This document shows, in pieces, positions 10,797-22,303 of a DNA stretch of 64,000 bases; position 1 is the first letter of the stretch, and each line of letters begins with the position of its first letter. The notes below the pieces were generated by a model that ran no database searches, was not told where the DNA came from, and saw nothing but the letters and a program-made list of their open reading frames with translations. The DNA lies in the NCBI RefSeq assembly GCF_003255815.1, contig NC_037682.1, positions 46,542,986 through 46,606,985 of the forward strand. The letters are read 5' to 3'. This DNA comes from Theropithecus gelada. Its lineage: Eukaryota > Chordata > Mammalia > Primates > Cercopithecidae. The position numbers and the translations under genes were made by a program.

Positions 10797-12788
10797 AGTT
10801 TCTTGACTTTTTAATAACAGTCATTCTGACTGGTGTGAGATGGTATCTCATTGTGGTTTTGATTTCTATTTCTCTGATGATTAGTGATGTGGAGCATTAT
10901 TTCATATGTTTGTTGGCTGCTTGTATGTCTTCTTAGGAGAAGTGTCTATTCTTGTCTTTTGCCCATTTTCTCACACAGTTATTTGGTTTTTGCTTGTTGA
11001 ATTGTTTAAGGTTCCTTATTGATTCTGGATATTAGATCTTTGTCAGATATGTAGTTTGTGAATATTTTCTCCCATTCTGTAGGTTGGCTGTTTAATCTGT
11101 TGCTAGTTTCTTTTGCTGCGCAGAAGCTCTTTAGTTTAATTAGGTTCCACTTGTCAATTTTTGTTTTTGTTGCAATTGCTTTTGACAACTTACTAAAAAA
11201 TTCTTTCCCAAGGCTGATGTCCAGAATGATGTTTCTTAGGTTGTCTTCTATGATTATTACAGTTTGAGGTTTTATATTTAAATATTTAATCCATCTTAAT
11301 TTTTGCATATGGTGACAGGTAAGGATCCAGTTTCATTCCTCTGCATATGGCTAGCCAGCTATCCCAGCACCATTTATTGAATAAGGAGTTCTTTTCCCAT
11401 TGCTTATTTCTGACAATACTGTGGAAGATCTGAGGGTGATAGGTGTGCAGCTTTATTTCTGCATTCTCTATTCTGTTCCACTTGTCTGTGTGTCTGTTTT
11501 TATGCCAGTTCCATGCTGTTTTGGTTACTCTAGCCTTATAGTATTGTCTGAAGTCAGTTAATGTAATGCATGCAGCTTTGTTCTTTTTGCTTAGGATTTC
11601 TTTGGCCATTTGGACTCTTTTTCCGTTCCTTATGAATTTTAGACTAGCTTTTTATAAATTCTTTTCATTATTTTCTGTGAAAAATAATGTTGGTAGTTTG
11701 ATAAGAATAGTGTTAAACTTGTAGATTGTCTTGGCAGTATTGCCATTTTAACACTATTGATTTTTCCAATCCCTGAGAACGAAAGTACTTTCCACTTGTT
11801 TGTGTCATCTATGATTTCTTTTAGCAGTGTTTTGTAGATCTCCTCATAGAGAGCTCTCATATCTTTGGTTAGATGTATTCCTAGGTTTAATTTAATTGTT
11901 CATGGCTATTGTAAAGGGGATTGCATTCTTGATTTAGCTCTCAGCTTGAACATTGTTGATGCATAGAAATGCTACTAATTTTTGTAAATTGATTATGTGT
12001 CTTGAAACTTTGCTGAAGTCATTTATCAGCTCTAGGAGCCTTTTGGCAGGGTTTTTAGGGTCATCTAGATATAGAATGATAGCACCCTCAAAGAGAGAGA
12101 GTTTTACTTCTTCTTTTCCTACTTGGAGGCTCTTTCTTTCTTTCCCTTGCCTAATTGCTCTGGCTAGCACTTCCGCTACTATATTGAATAGGAGTGGTGA
12201 GAGTGGGCATTCTTGTCTTGCTCTGGTTCTCAAGGGGAATGCTACCAGTTTTTGCCCATTCAGTATGATGTTGGCTGTGGGTTTGTAACAGATGGCTCTT
12301 ATTATTTTGAGGTATATTCCCTCAATGCCTAGTTTCTTGATGGTTTTTATCATGAAGGAATGTTGAATTTTATCAAAACCTTACCCACATCTATTGAAAT
12401 AATCATAGAGTTTTTGTTTTGAATTATGCTTATGTGGTGAATCACATTTGTTGATTTGTGTGTATTGAACCAACCCTGCATCCCAGGAATGAAGCCTACT
12501 TGATCACGGTAAATTAACTTTTTGATGTGCTGCTGGATTTAGTTTGCTAGTATTTTATTGAAGATTTTTGTTTGCTAGTATTTTGTCGGGGATTTTTGTG
12601 TCTATGTTTGTCAGGATGTTGGCATGTGGTTTTCCTTTTTCATTTTGTCTCTGCCAGGTTTGGGTATTGTTTTTATACTGGCTTCATAGAATAAGCTGGG
12701 GAGGTGTCTCCTTCTCAATATTTTGGAATAGTTTCAGTACAATTCGTACCCACTCTTTTTGTACATCTGGTATAATTCAGCTGTAAAT

Positions 12789-12981
12789 CAGGACAGATGA
12801 TCAAGGCAGAAAACTAACAAAGAAATTCTGGACTTAAACTAGACACTTGACAAAGTGGACCTAATAGAGATCTACAGAATACTCCACCTATCAACCATGG
12901 AATATACATTCTTCTTGTCTACACCTAGAACATACATTAGGATTAACCACATGCTTGGCCATAAAGAAAGTCTCCAGGGTT
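12789..12981 (+). repeat. Inverted duplicate of L1 ORF2 segment inside L1 number 1
   Basis: Within an otherwise antisense L1, this stretch reads as L1 ORF2 in the sense direction ('ggcagaaaactaacaaagaa', 'gatctacagaatactccacc', 'acatgcttggccataaag'). Its reverse complement matches 13750-13925 of the same L1 at roughly 85-90 percent by eye. The host L1 is interrupted within 'gctgtaaatc...tggtctagggctttt'. The spacer between the arms is about 770 bases. Confidence 0.85.
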
Positions 12982-14352
12982 TTTTTGTGGTCTAGGGCTT
13001 TTTTGGTTGGTAGGCTTTTTTATTACCACTTCAATTGTGGAACTCAATATTGTTCCGTTCAGGATTTCAATTTCGTCCTGATTCAATCTTGGGAAAGTGT
13101 GTGTTTCCAGGAATTTACCCATTTCCTCTAGGTTTTCTAGTTGCTGTGCATAGAGATATTCATAATAATCTCTGGGGATCTTTTTGTTTTTCTGTGGGAT
13201 CAGTTGTACTGTCACCTTTGGAGTTTCCAATTGTGAACATTTGGATCTTCTTTCTTTTCTTTATCAAGCTTGTGGTCTATTGATCGTGTTAATCCTTTCA
13301 AACAACAAACTTTTTTGTTGTTGTTGATTCTTCGTATGGATTTTTGGGTCTCGATTTAGTTCAGTTCTGCTTTGATTTTAGATATTTCTTTTCTTCTACT
13401 GGTTTTAGGATTAGTTTGTTCTGGTTTTTCTAGGTCTTTTAGGTGTGATGTTGGATTGTTAATTTTAGATCTTTCTAACTTTCAAGGTAGGTGTTTAGCA
13501 CTACACTTTCCTCTTAATGCTGCTTTTGTTCCATCCCAAAGATTTTGGTATATTGAGTCTCTGTTTTCATTTATTTCAAAGAAATTTTTGGTATCTGCCT
13601 TAATTTCATTGTTTACCCAAAGGTCATTCAAGAGCAAGTTGTTTAATTGCCATGTAATCATGTAGTTTTGAGAGATCTTCTAGGTATTAATTTCTATTTT
13701 TATTCCCCTGTGGTCTGAGAGTATCGCTGGTATTTCAATTTGTCGGAATTTATTGAGACTTCCTTTATGGCCAAGCATGTGCCTAAAGTATGTTCTATGT
13801 GTAGATTAGAAGAAAGTATATTCCATGGTTGATAGGTGGAGTGTTCTGTAGATCTCTATTAGGTCCAACTGGTCAAGTGTCCAGTTTAAATCCAGAATTT
13901 CTTTGTTAGTTTTCTGCCTCAATTATCTGTCTAATGATGACAGTGGAGTGTTGAAGTTCCCCACTGTTATTGTGTGGCTGTCTAAATCTTTTTGTAGGTC
14001 CAGAAGTACTTGTTTTGTGAATCTGGATGTTCCAATGTTGGGTACATACATATTTAAGACAGTTAACTAAGTCCTTTTGTTGAATTGAACCCTTTGTTAT
14101 TTTGTAATGCCCTTCTTTGTCCTTTCTTACTGTTGTTGATTTAAAGTCTGTTTTATCTGATATTAGAGTAGATACCACTGTTCTTTTTTGTTTTTCATTT
14201 ACATGATAGACCTTTCTCAAACCCTTTACTTTGAGGATATGGGTGTCATTATGTGTGAGATGGCTCACTTGAAGACAGCAAATGAATGGGTCTTCTATAA
14301 TCTAACTTGCTACTCTGTTTCTTTAAAGTGGGACACTTAGACCATTGTTAAT

Positions 14353-14535
14353 TTAAGAACTTTCTAACTTTTGAGGTAGTCATTTAGCACTATAAACTTT
14401 CCTCTTAACACTGCTTTTGTCGCATCCCAGATATTTTGGTATGTTGTGTCTTTGTTTTCATTTATTTCTAAGAATTTATTGATATCTGCCTTAATTTCAT
14501 TGTTTACCCAAAGGTCATTCAGGAGCAAGTTGTGG
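14353..14535 (-). repeat. Displaced direct duplicate of L1 ORF2 segment
   Basis: A second copy, about 85 percent alike, of 13456-13645 in the same orientation ('taagaactttctaac', 'actttcctcttaacactgct', 'ccttaatttcattgttta'). It lies about 0.9 kb away, near the ORF2 start of the same element, where this sequence does not belong. Directly after it, 'catttagaccatttacatac' repeats text seen just before it. Confidence 0.8.
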
Positions 14536-14669
14536 GCATTTCGATCATTTACATACAAGTGTATTTGGGGCATTTAGACCATTTACATACAAGGTTAGTA
14601 TTGATATGTGATATTTTGATCCTGCCATTAAGTTGTTAGCTGGTTGCTTTGTAGTTTCCATTGTACGGT

Positions 14670-15677
14670 TGCTTTATAGAGTCTGTGGTCTATGTGCTTA
14701 AGTGTGTTTTTGTGGTACCATGTATCTTTTTTGTTTGTTTGTTTCAATATTTAGAACTCCCTTAAGGATCTCTTGTAAGGCTAGTCTAATGGCAAAAATA
14801 TTCCCCTAGCACTTGCCTATACGGAAAATATTTTCTTTCTCCCTTGCTTATGAAGTCTAGTTTGGTGGGATATGAAATTCTTGGTGGAAATTTCTTTTCT
14901 TTAAGAATGTTGAAAAAAGGCCCCGAATCTCTCCTAGCTTATAATATTTCTGCTGAGAAGACCACTGTTATCCTGATTGGGTTCCCTTTGCATGTGACCT
15001 GACCTTTTCTTTTTGCTGCCTTTAAGATTGTTTTCTTTGGCATTGACATTTAGACAATCTGGTGACTATATGCCTTGATGATGTTTGTTTTGTATAGTAT
15101 ATTGCAGGTGTTCTCCGGATTTCTTCTATCTGGATGTCTACCTCTCTAGCCAGATTAGGGAAATTTTCTTAAATTATTTTCTCAAATATTTTTTCCAGGT
15201 TCTTTACTTTTTCTCCTTCTCTGTCAGGAATGCCTATAATTTGTAGGTTGGGTCACTTTCTATAATCTCACATTTCTTGAAGACTTTGTTCATTTTATAA
15301 AATTCTTTTTTTTTTATTTTTGTCTAATAGGTCATTTGAAAAGAATAGTCTTCAAGTTCTGAAATCTTTTTATCTGGTTAGTCTAGTCTATAGATAAAGA
15401 TTTCAATTATATTTTGAAAATCCTTAAGTGAGATTTTCAATTCCAGAAGTTCTGATTGATTTCTTCTTAGGATGTTTATCTCTTCCTTCATTTTCTGGAT
15501 TGCTTTAGAAGTATCTTTGTGTTGATTTGCAACCTTGTCCTGGATCTCATTGAGCTTCCCTGTGATCCATGCTTTGAATTCTTTATCTGTCATTTCTGAG
15601 TTTCCATTTTGGTTAGAGGCCATTGCTAGAGATCTAGTATGATCCTTTGGTGGTGTCACAGCTTTCAGATTGTTCAT
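14670..15677 (-). pseudogene. ORF1 remnant of L1 number 1
   Basis: ORF1 encodes the L1 RNA-binding, coiled-coil chaperone. The N-terminal 99 codons are open (15677 down to 15378, MNNLKAVTPPKDH..., then MTDKEFKAWITGKLNEIQ and the coiled-coil part KEEINILRRNQSELLELK). The RNA-recognition and C-terminal parts to about 14670 are recognisable in the DNA but broken by stops and frameshifts. Confidence 0.8.
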
Positions 15678-15791
15678 GGTGCCAGAATTCTTATGCAGCC
15701 TCCTTCTTATCTGGGGATGCTGGCATTTCTAATTTAGGTAATTATTTTCTTTAATTTTTTTTCCATCTTTATATGTAATATTATTGGCTTT

Positions 15792-15803
15792 CCCCCCCCC
15801 CCC
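15792..15803 (+). repeat. Poly(C) run at the ORF1/5'UTR boundary of L1 number 1
   Basis: Twelve C in a row (twelve G on the L1 sense strand), between the 5'UTR and ORF1. A simple homopolymer, likely length-variable. Confidence 0.7.
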
Positions 15804-16283
15804 TTTCCTCTCTCACTAGGGGATGGGACTGTAGAGAATGCTGAGTAGGATCTTTTGGCTTTGCTTCTATAGCACTATGCACTTCTGTTGGCAGGTTTTA
15901 TATTAGGTTGTGCAGTGCAACCTACAAGCCAGTAGATGGCACTTACAGGTAAGAGATGGCTGTGGCCAACAATGCTGGGTATATACTTGATCCTTGCTTA
16001 CTGGGAGAAATTCCCTCTTGCCCCAAGCTGTGGGCTGATTCCTGAAGTGCACAGTGGTTTGAGCTCCCTGTTCAGCCCCAGGAAGGCAGAGACTAAGATG
16101 GGTGGGAGCCGAGATGGATGGAGACCAAGATGGGCAGAGCCCAATCACACAGTTCCACCTACTGATCACCCAATGGCAGACACATACACCAGCATCCAGT
16201 CGGCAGCCACCAAGTCCTGAAGTGTGCCTAGGTGTGGAGCTGGGAAACCTCCTTGGCCCCAAGTTCTCTGCATGGGGATGGGG

Positions 16284-16735
16284 GTGGCTTAAACTCCTAA
16301 TCTAGAAGAGTAGGTGTTCCAGATGCCCGGAAGTCTACCTGGGCATAAAGTAGAGAGGGCCTCACTGTACCACAATCTATGTCCAGGAAGGGTGGGATGG
16401 CTCAGGCTGCTGAAACAGAAGAGCAAGTGCTCCAACTGCCTGGAGATATGCCTGGATGTGACGCAGTGAGGGCCTCCATGAACCAGGATCTCTGCACAGG
16501 AAGGGTGGGGCTGCTCAGGCTGCCAATCCAGATGAGCGGATACACTGAATCCCTGGAGATCTACCTGGGCATGGAGCAAAGAGGGCCTTGCTGTACTTTG
16601 ATCTATGCCCATGAAGGGTAGGGTAGCTCAGGCTGCTAGTCCAGGAAAGTGGGTATTCTAAATACCTGGATTTCTGCCTGGATATTGGGCAGAGTGGGCC
16701 CTGTTGCACCACAGTCTCACGGGAGCAGGCTGGAG
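16284..16735 (-). repeat. Tandem repeat (about 4 x 112 bp) in the 5'UTR of L1 number 1
   Basis: Four imperfect units start near 16284, 16397, 16509 and 16624, marked by 'ggctcaggctgctgaaac', 'ctgctcaggctgccaatcc' and 'gctcaggctgctagtcc'. On the L1 sense strand the repeat is open for 107 codons (16612 down to 16289), with recurring peptide text such as SRHISRQLEHLL and PGRLPGIWNTY. The 5'UTR of L1 number 3 holds the same repeat. Confidence 0.85.
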
Positions 16736-17961
16736 TACCCAGAAATTACACATGCAGACTGCTTCCAGATCACCAAGCTGGCTCTGGCCCTAGTCTTGCC
16801 ACGTAGGAGAAACTGCAGCTGTATCAGCTCTTCTCCCACCCCAGGCTTATGATGGGGGAAAGCACAATTCCAGCACCTACTGCTGAGGCATTTTCACACA
16901 GTTCTGGCTGTAGAGGCTCCTAATCTGCTCCAGAGTAAAGACTCCAATCTCTGGCCTGAGACAAAAGTGCCTGCGTGGCCCCACAGCCAGATCACTGAAG
17001 AATGACTGTGTATATGTATGTGTATGTGGCCAGATTAAAAAGCCTTCAACATAGTACCTGGGTATTGTTGATGGTTATTCAGGGCCCAAGTGCTCTTCAA
17101 TTAGCAGGTGATGAATGGTGCCAGGACTAGGTTTTTCCCTTCAAGGCAGTGGGTTTCCTCCTGGCCCCAGGGCATATCTAGAAAAATCACCCAGTAGCCA
17201 GGGCCTGGTAAGATGGCCTGATGACTCTGACCAGTACCCTATCCTGCTGTTGGCTGAGCTGGTTTTCAAGATGCAAGACAAAGTCCTCCCCAGTCTTCCC
17301 TCACATCTCTTCAAGTGGAAGGAGGGGTTCTCTTTTTGAACTATGGACCGTATAGCCTGGAGTTAGGGGAGGAGTGATACTAGCACTCCCTTTCCTGCCC
17401 TTGCTGGTGTCTCAGTAGGTCACATGTTCCCCTAGTCTACTTGTTCTGGGCCCAGTTCAGCACTAGTACTTGCCTAGAAGTTGCAGTCCTTATGGCCTAG
17501 ACTGCCTTTCAAGTTTATTTACAGCCCCAGAGCACTTTAGCCTATGGCAGTAAGGTTTGCAGAAACTCAAATTCCAACAGCTGGGATCAGAGATGACCCT
17601 CTGATTAGGGCTGGTTTAAATGCTTCCTCCACGGGCAGGTGTCAGCTGAGTTTGGTCCAGTTTTCTTTTCTGCTCTAACAAGGCAGCAATGACTTCCATG
17701 CCTCACAATTGCTGTACTCTCCCTCCACTAGCACACACCCCACGGTGGGAGGGGAGGAGTGACATCGGCAATTCAAGACTGATTTTTCCACCTCTTCAAT
17801 GCCTCTTTCAGCGATACAAAGTTAAAACCAGGTGCTGTGCTCACCTGATTTTTGGTTCTTATGAAGGTGCTTTTTTTGTGTAGATAGTTGTTAAAATGGT
17901 GTCCTTCATGGGGAGATGATCGGTGGAGACTTCTAGTCCGCCATGTTGCTCTACCTCCCCA

Positions 17962-19485
17962 GTTATTGATTTTCAACCTTTCTCTTTTTTAATGTAAGCA
18001 TTAAAGGCTATAAATTTCACCATAAGTAACGTGTTAGCTGCCTGCTACAATTTTGATGTTTAGTGGTATTATTTATTATAAATATTTAATCTGTTCTATA
18101 ATGAATAGAGTGTGCTGGATCATTTTTCAAACATCTCAAGGGTTTCTGTTTACCTTTCTATTATTGAATAGAATGAAGTTTGCATCTATTGTGGTCAGGG
18201 AAGCTTCTTATAATGATTTCAATCCTTTAAAATGTTTTGAGAATTGCTTTGTGGCCATAATATGGTCTATGTAGGGAAATAGTCCACATTCGCTTGAAAA
18301 TAATGTATATTTTGAATATATTGTTCCATATATATCATTAAGTCATATAGTTATTTATGTTGTTCAAGTCTCCTATATCTTTACAGATTTTTTTTGTCTT
18401 CTTTTTCTCTTTTATTAGAAGTGTTGAGTTCAAATCAGCAACTATGATTCTGGGTTTGTATGTTATTTTTAGTTATGTCAACTTTTACTTTGCATGTTTT
18501 AACTCTGCTGGTGAATACATGTTTAAGTTTGCTATGTATTCTTGATGAATTGACATTTTTGCTATTATGAAATATTTCTTCTTTTCACTAGTAATACTTG
18601 TTACCTTAAATTATAATTTATATGATATCAGCATAGCCATGCCAGCTTTATTTTATTTAAGATTTTCATAGTTTATCTCTTTCATTTTTTGTTTTGTTTT
18701 TTGAGATGGAATCTCACTCTGTTACCCGGGCTGGAGTGCAGTGGCACGATCTCGGCTTACTGCAACCTCCACCTCCCAGGTTTAAGTAATTCTCCCTGCC
18801 TCAGCCTCCCAAGTAGCTGGGATTACAGGCACCCACCACCACGCCCAGCTAATTTTGGTATTATTTACTAGACATGGGGTTTCGCCATGTTGGCCAGGCT
18901 GGTCTTGAACTCCTGACCTCAGGTGATCTGCCTGCCTCAGCCTCCCAAAGTGCTGGGATTACAGGCATGAGCTACTGCGCCCAGCCTAGTTTATCTCTAT
19001 CATTTTTTTATCCAAATTATGTGGGTCCTTATATTTGAAGTGTGCATCTTATAAATATAATACAGTTGGGTCTTGTTTAAGATTTAGTCTGGCAGTTTTG
19101 TACTTTTAACTGAATCATTTAGTCCATTTGTCTGCAATTTAATTACTGATACAGTTGGTTTTAAGTCTGCCATCTTGCTATTTGTTTTCTATATGTCCTA
19201 TCTTATCTTATCGTTAATCCTTTTTTCTTTTTATGAATTGTGTATTTTATTTAATCTTTTCTCTTGTGTTAGCTTTTTAATTATACTTTTTTTAAATTTT
19301 GGTCATTGCTCTAAAATAGCACTAACAGAAATAAAATGTGAGCCACATTGTAATTTTATATTTTATAGGCTATATCCAGAATATTATTTTGTTATGTGAC
19401 CAATATAAAAAATTAATGAGATATTTTATATTCTATTTTTTGTATTTAGTCTTTATAATCTAGTATATATTTTATACTTAACAGC
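17962..19485 (-). mobile_element. Older L1M, antisense, interrupted by an Alu
   Basis: Degenerate antisense L1 of an older class: 'attgtggtcagggaagcttc', 'gtggccataatatggtctat', 'aatagtccacattcgcttga', 'gtcatatagttatttatgtt', then the inter-ORF region to about 19485. Its 3' half is not seen; the 5' end of L1 number 1 abuts it at 17960. An Alu sits at 18686-18986. Confidence 0.8.
18669..19003 (-). mobile_element. AluS-type, antisense, with target-site duplication
   Basis: Full-length reverse-complement Alu at 18686-18986, from the poly(T) to 'gcgcccagcc'. It is flanked by a near-perfect repeat 'agtttatctct(t/a)tcatt' at about 18670-18685 and 18988-19003, so it is a canonical insertion into the older L1. 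Confidence 0.95.
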
Positions 19486-19635
19486 ACAGGAAACAACAAC
19501 TGCAGAAAGCATGAGCTTACAAGGCAAGACACCTTAGGACTTGGGCCCCTTAGGAATAAAGATCTGGATGCCAGGCAGGCACTTGAATGCTGGTAGATCC
19601 AGGGAGCCAGAGAACAAGGGCACAGCTGGCATCTG
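19486..19635. other. Unassigned non-coding stretch
   Basis: No gene or recognised repeat before the MIR at 19636. Confidence 0.4.
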
Positions 19636-19790
19636 AGCTAATAATAACAGCTAACAATGATTGAACACCTAATATGTGCCAGGAACTAGGTATATTTTTC
19701 TCATTTAATGTTCACAATAGCCAGAAGAGGTGGGTGCTAATGTTATTTCCTCATTTTAGACAAAGAACTGAGGCACACTGCACCCTGGTG
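19636..19790 (+). mobile_element. MIR
   Basis: Well-preserved MIR: 'ataacagctaacaatgattg', 'acacctaatatgtgccagga', 'tcatttaatgttcacaatag', 'aactgaggcacac'. Confidence 0.85.
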
Positions 19791-21120
19791 CCACCTGTGC
19801 AGTGACCGGAAGCTTACATTTGCCTCACACTAGGTTCCAGTATCAGGAATCTCCCTGAAGATACATCTCAGTCATGTTATTCAATAACTCCTATGACCAA
19901 TTGAGATAATAATTTGCCCTCCCACTGACTTACCACTTGTCAACTTCATAACTGGTTCAGAGGTTTAGTGGAGAAATAGAGGGCTATTTACTGACTCTCT
20001 AAAACCCCAGCATCCTAGACTCTGTCCAAGCTCTTCTCATCTTCCTACACTGCCCTCTCTTACTTTACTTGTAAACAGTGCTCAAAAAAACTGTTAACAG
20101 GACAGAGTCTGAGAGAGAAGAAAACCATCTCCCCATCTATCACACATTCCATTTCCATATATTCACTCTTGGATGAGAAGAAAGTATCAGAGAAAAACTT
20201 GGAGGAACTTCAGAAAAGGGGATAATTTGGAGGGAAAAAAAAAAGAGAGAAGAAGAAAGTTTGTGAGGACTGGCCGAGAATCTTCTTTAAATTACTATGT
20301 GGGCATGAAGGATGTGATGGGGCAAAAATGGAGCAGAGAGAGAGCAAAAGAAACAGTGAGAGGAACAGAGACAAACACACCCAGAGAGACATAGCTATAG
20401 AAAGAAAGAAAATCAGAGAGAGACAGGTACAGAGAGGCAAAGATATAGACTCATGGCTGGTGCAGAAGCAGTGAGGCGGACAGAGGTGGTTCTGCCTGTG
20501 TTTCCTGATTGTTCTTTTGTCCATTTTCCAGACATCTCAGCAAAATGAGTCAGTTTGGACAGTTCTACCATCTCCCGCAGACCTGTCTCAATGTCAGACA
20601 TGCCCCTAGAATTATTTTCCATTGCATTTTCTATTTCTAGAAGGGTGAATTATCCATGTTGGTCCTACCCCAGTAATATCACCCAAATAGAGAAAGAGGC
20701 CAAGAGAGGTGTAGGGTCCCCCAATGCCTTGACCACTCTATGACCCAGTCAGCTACAGGTTTTTCCTAGCAGGTTTGCACCCAAGCTGGGGCTTTATAAA
20801 CATTCTCAGGCACCGATAAAAGTATCTAGGTTGTTGCCCAACACACTGGAAGAAGCTGTCCCTGGCCTCTTAGCCAAATTCCTTAAACCCTCATAAAAAC
20901 TCCATACCCTGACCCCTTCACTGTGGTTATACCTACATACAACACCCCTTTCCTCTAGTGTTTAGTAATTCTTTCTTTGGAATCCCCCATCTCAGGATTG
21001 TTTGGGGCATTCCCTTGTGGCCCTGCTGCCATTTCAGGGGCAATTCTAGCCACGAGTTAAGCGGAATGAAACAAGAGATAATGACAGAAGGGAAGAACCG
21101 GAGGAAAAAGTAAGGCAGGA
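19791..21120. other. Non-coding stretch with purine-rich tract
   Basis: No gene supported. 20165-20455 is strongly purine-biased on the plus strand (gaga/aagaaag runs); the opposite-strand ORF of 104 codons there is a Leu/Ser/Phe-rich artefact of the bias. The rest is unassigned. The 'cctcataaaaactccat' area near 20889 has an LTR-like look, but I cannot assign a family. Confidence 0.5.
20165..20455 (+). repeat. Purine-rich (GA-rich) low-complexity tract
   Basis: Nearly 290 bases dominated by A and G, with 'gagagaagaagaaag', 'ggagcagagagagagc' and 'cagagagagacagg'. Simple low-complexity DNA of unknown function. Confidence 0.7.
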
Positions 21121-21124
21121 AGAG

Positions 21125-21250
21125 CCTAGAATCTCAGACTGAGAGCCTCAGGCTCAAACTCTCTGTGTGGCCTTGGAGAAGTCACTTCCACCCTCTGGGT
21201 CTCAGTTCCTTCATCTGTAAAGATACGAATCTAAAGAGCCCCTGGGGTCC
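21125..21250 (+). mobile_element. MIR fragment
   Basis: The MIR 3' half is clear: 'tgtgtggccttggagaagtc', 'ctctgggtctcagttccttc', 'atctgtaaagata'. Confidence 0.8.
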
Positions 21251-21917
21251 TTCCCGGTTCTGTGAGTTTGAAGGACTCAGACAGGAGCTGTCTGGGTGAA
21301 AGAGAAATGAAGATCAGGCAAGTTACTGATAGGAGCTCCAGTGAAAGTCAAACAGAGAAATGGCCTAGAAATTTGTTTCACAGAAGAGACAATCATGGAA
21401 GAGAAGTCATTGAACAGGAGAGAGTATTCAGAGCTACATCAAATCCAATGAACAAATAGTGGGTATCAGGTGCATGCAGCACTTACAAGCACTGAAGAGT
21501 TTGCAAACAAACTCCATCCACCAGAGCTCTCAGGCTCCTAGAAAGAATGCCAGGTGCCCTAATAATCATGTGCTTTGAGATTAGAACAAGAATAAGGGGG
21601 GTTGTTCTAATCTGAGCGGTCTGGAAGTTCAAGTAAAGGAACAGCTAACTGCTTGAAAAATTGCACCAGGAAACTCGATATTTGCATGACCCTGAACCCT
21701 AGATGGAAGTAAAGAACCAACCTCTTCAAATCATACAGACTGTCCTGACCTTCCCTCCTCATCGTATGGTATGGTCCATCTTAGATTTTTTACAATGAGA
21801 ACAAATTAAATACACGGACAAGTGCCTTGTATACACTCATACTTTTAATAACATAGATGCCTCAAGTATAATAATGTATGACTCAGATTGGTTATTACCT
21901 TTCAATTTCTGAAAGAG
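21251..21917. other. Unassigned non-coding stretch
   Basis: Unique-looking sequence between a MIR and a MaLR LTR. Nothing recognised beyond short unsupported ORFs. Confidence 0.4.
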
Positions 21918-22303
21918 TGTGTTAGTCTGTTCTCACACTGCTATAAAGAACTGCCTGAGACTGTGTAATTTATAAAGGAAAGAGGTTTAGTCGATTCACC
22001 ATTCAGCATGGCCTGGAGGCCTCAGGAAACTTACAATCATGGCAGAAGGTGAAGGAAAAGCAAGGCACCTTCTTCACAAAGCAGCAGGGAGAAGAGTGGC
22101 AGAGGGAAGGGTGAAGAGTCCCTTATAAAACCGTCAGATCTCATGAGACTCACTCACTATCATGAGAACAGCATGGGGGAAACTGCCCCCATTATTCAAT
22201 TACCCCCACTTCGTCTCTCCCTTGACATGTGGGGATTATGGGGATTACAATTGATGATTACAAAAGATGAGATTTTGGGTGAGGACAAAGCCAAACCATA
22301 TCA
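21918..22303 (-). mobile_element. MaLR (THE1/MST-type) solo LTR, antisense
   Basis: Starts 'tgtgttagtctgttctcaca' and ends 'ccaaaccatatca', the reverse complement of a THE1/MST LTR. Marker text includes 'aatttataaaggaaagaggt' and 'acttacaatcatggcagaag'. Flanks aagag (21913-21917) and aggag (22304-22308) are probably the diverged 5-bp target-site copies. No internal MaLR sequence is present. Confidence 0.92.

Larger units (their letters stand above)
10336..14640 (-). pseudogene. ORF2 remnant of L1 number 1 (endonuclease and reverse transcriptase)
   Basis: Minus-strand pieces cover endonuclease text (frame 13906-14268, with ISDKTDF and KDKEGHYKITKGSIQQ), the linker (frame 12943-13230, with LEEMGKFLETHTFPRLNQ), reverse transcriptase (frame 11934-12353, with NIILNGQKL and CPLSPLLFNIVAEVLARAIR) and the C-terminal part (11006-11860). 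Frameshifts, stops and three inserted segments break the frame. The RT catalytic FADD box is FEGA, so both aspartates are lost. Confidence 0.85.
10336..17960 (-). mobile_element. L1 number 1, antisense, 5'-complete, rearranged, 3' end missing
   Basis: Read on the minus strand from 17960: a 5' end starting with a G-run and 'catggcggactagaag', a long 5'UTR with tandem repeats (about 15700-17960), ORF1 (start ATG at 15677), and ORF2 down to 10336. The 3'UTR and poly(A) are absent; the element stops in the last part of ORF2 against pseudogene B without a poly(T) junction. The class looks like an older primate L1 (L1PB/L1MA grade). Internal oddities: an Alu (10545-10796), an inverted copy of its own ORF2 segment (12789-12981), and a displaced direct copy of another segment (14353-14535). 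The RT motif FADD reads FEGA. It is inactive. Confidence 0.85.

Noticed and set aside
20210..20524. Minus-strand ORF of 104 codons (Leu/Ser/Phe-rich, membrane-like)
   Set aside because: It mirrors the purine-rich tract on the other strand; composition explains both the openness and the hydrophobic look.
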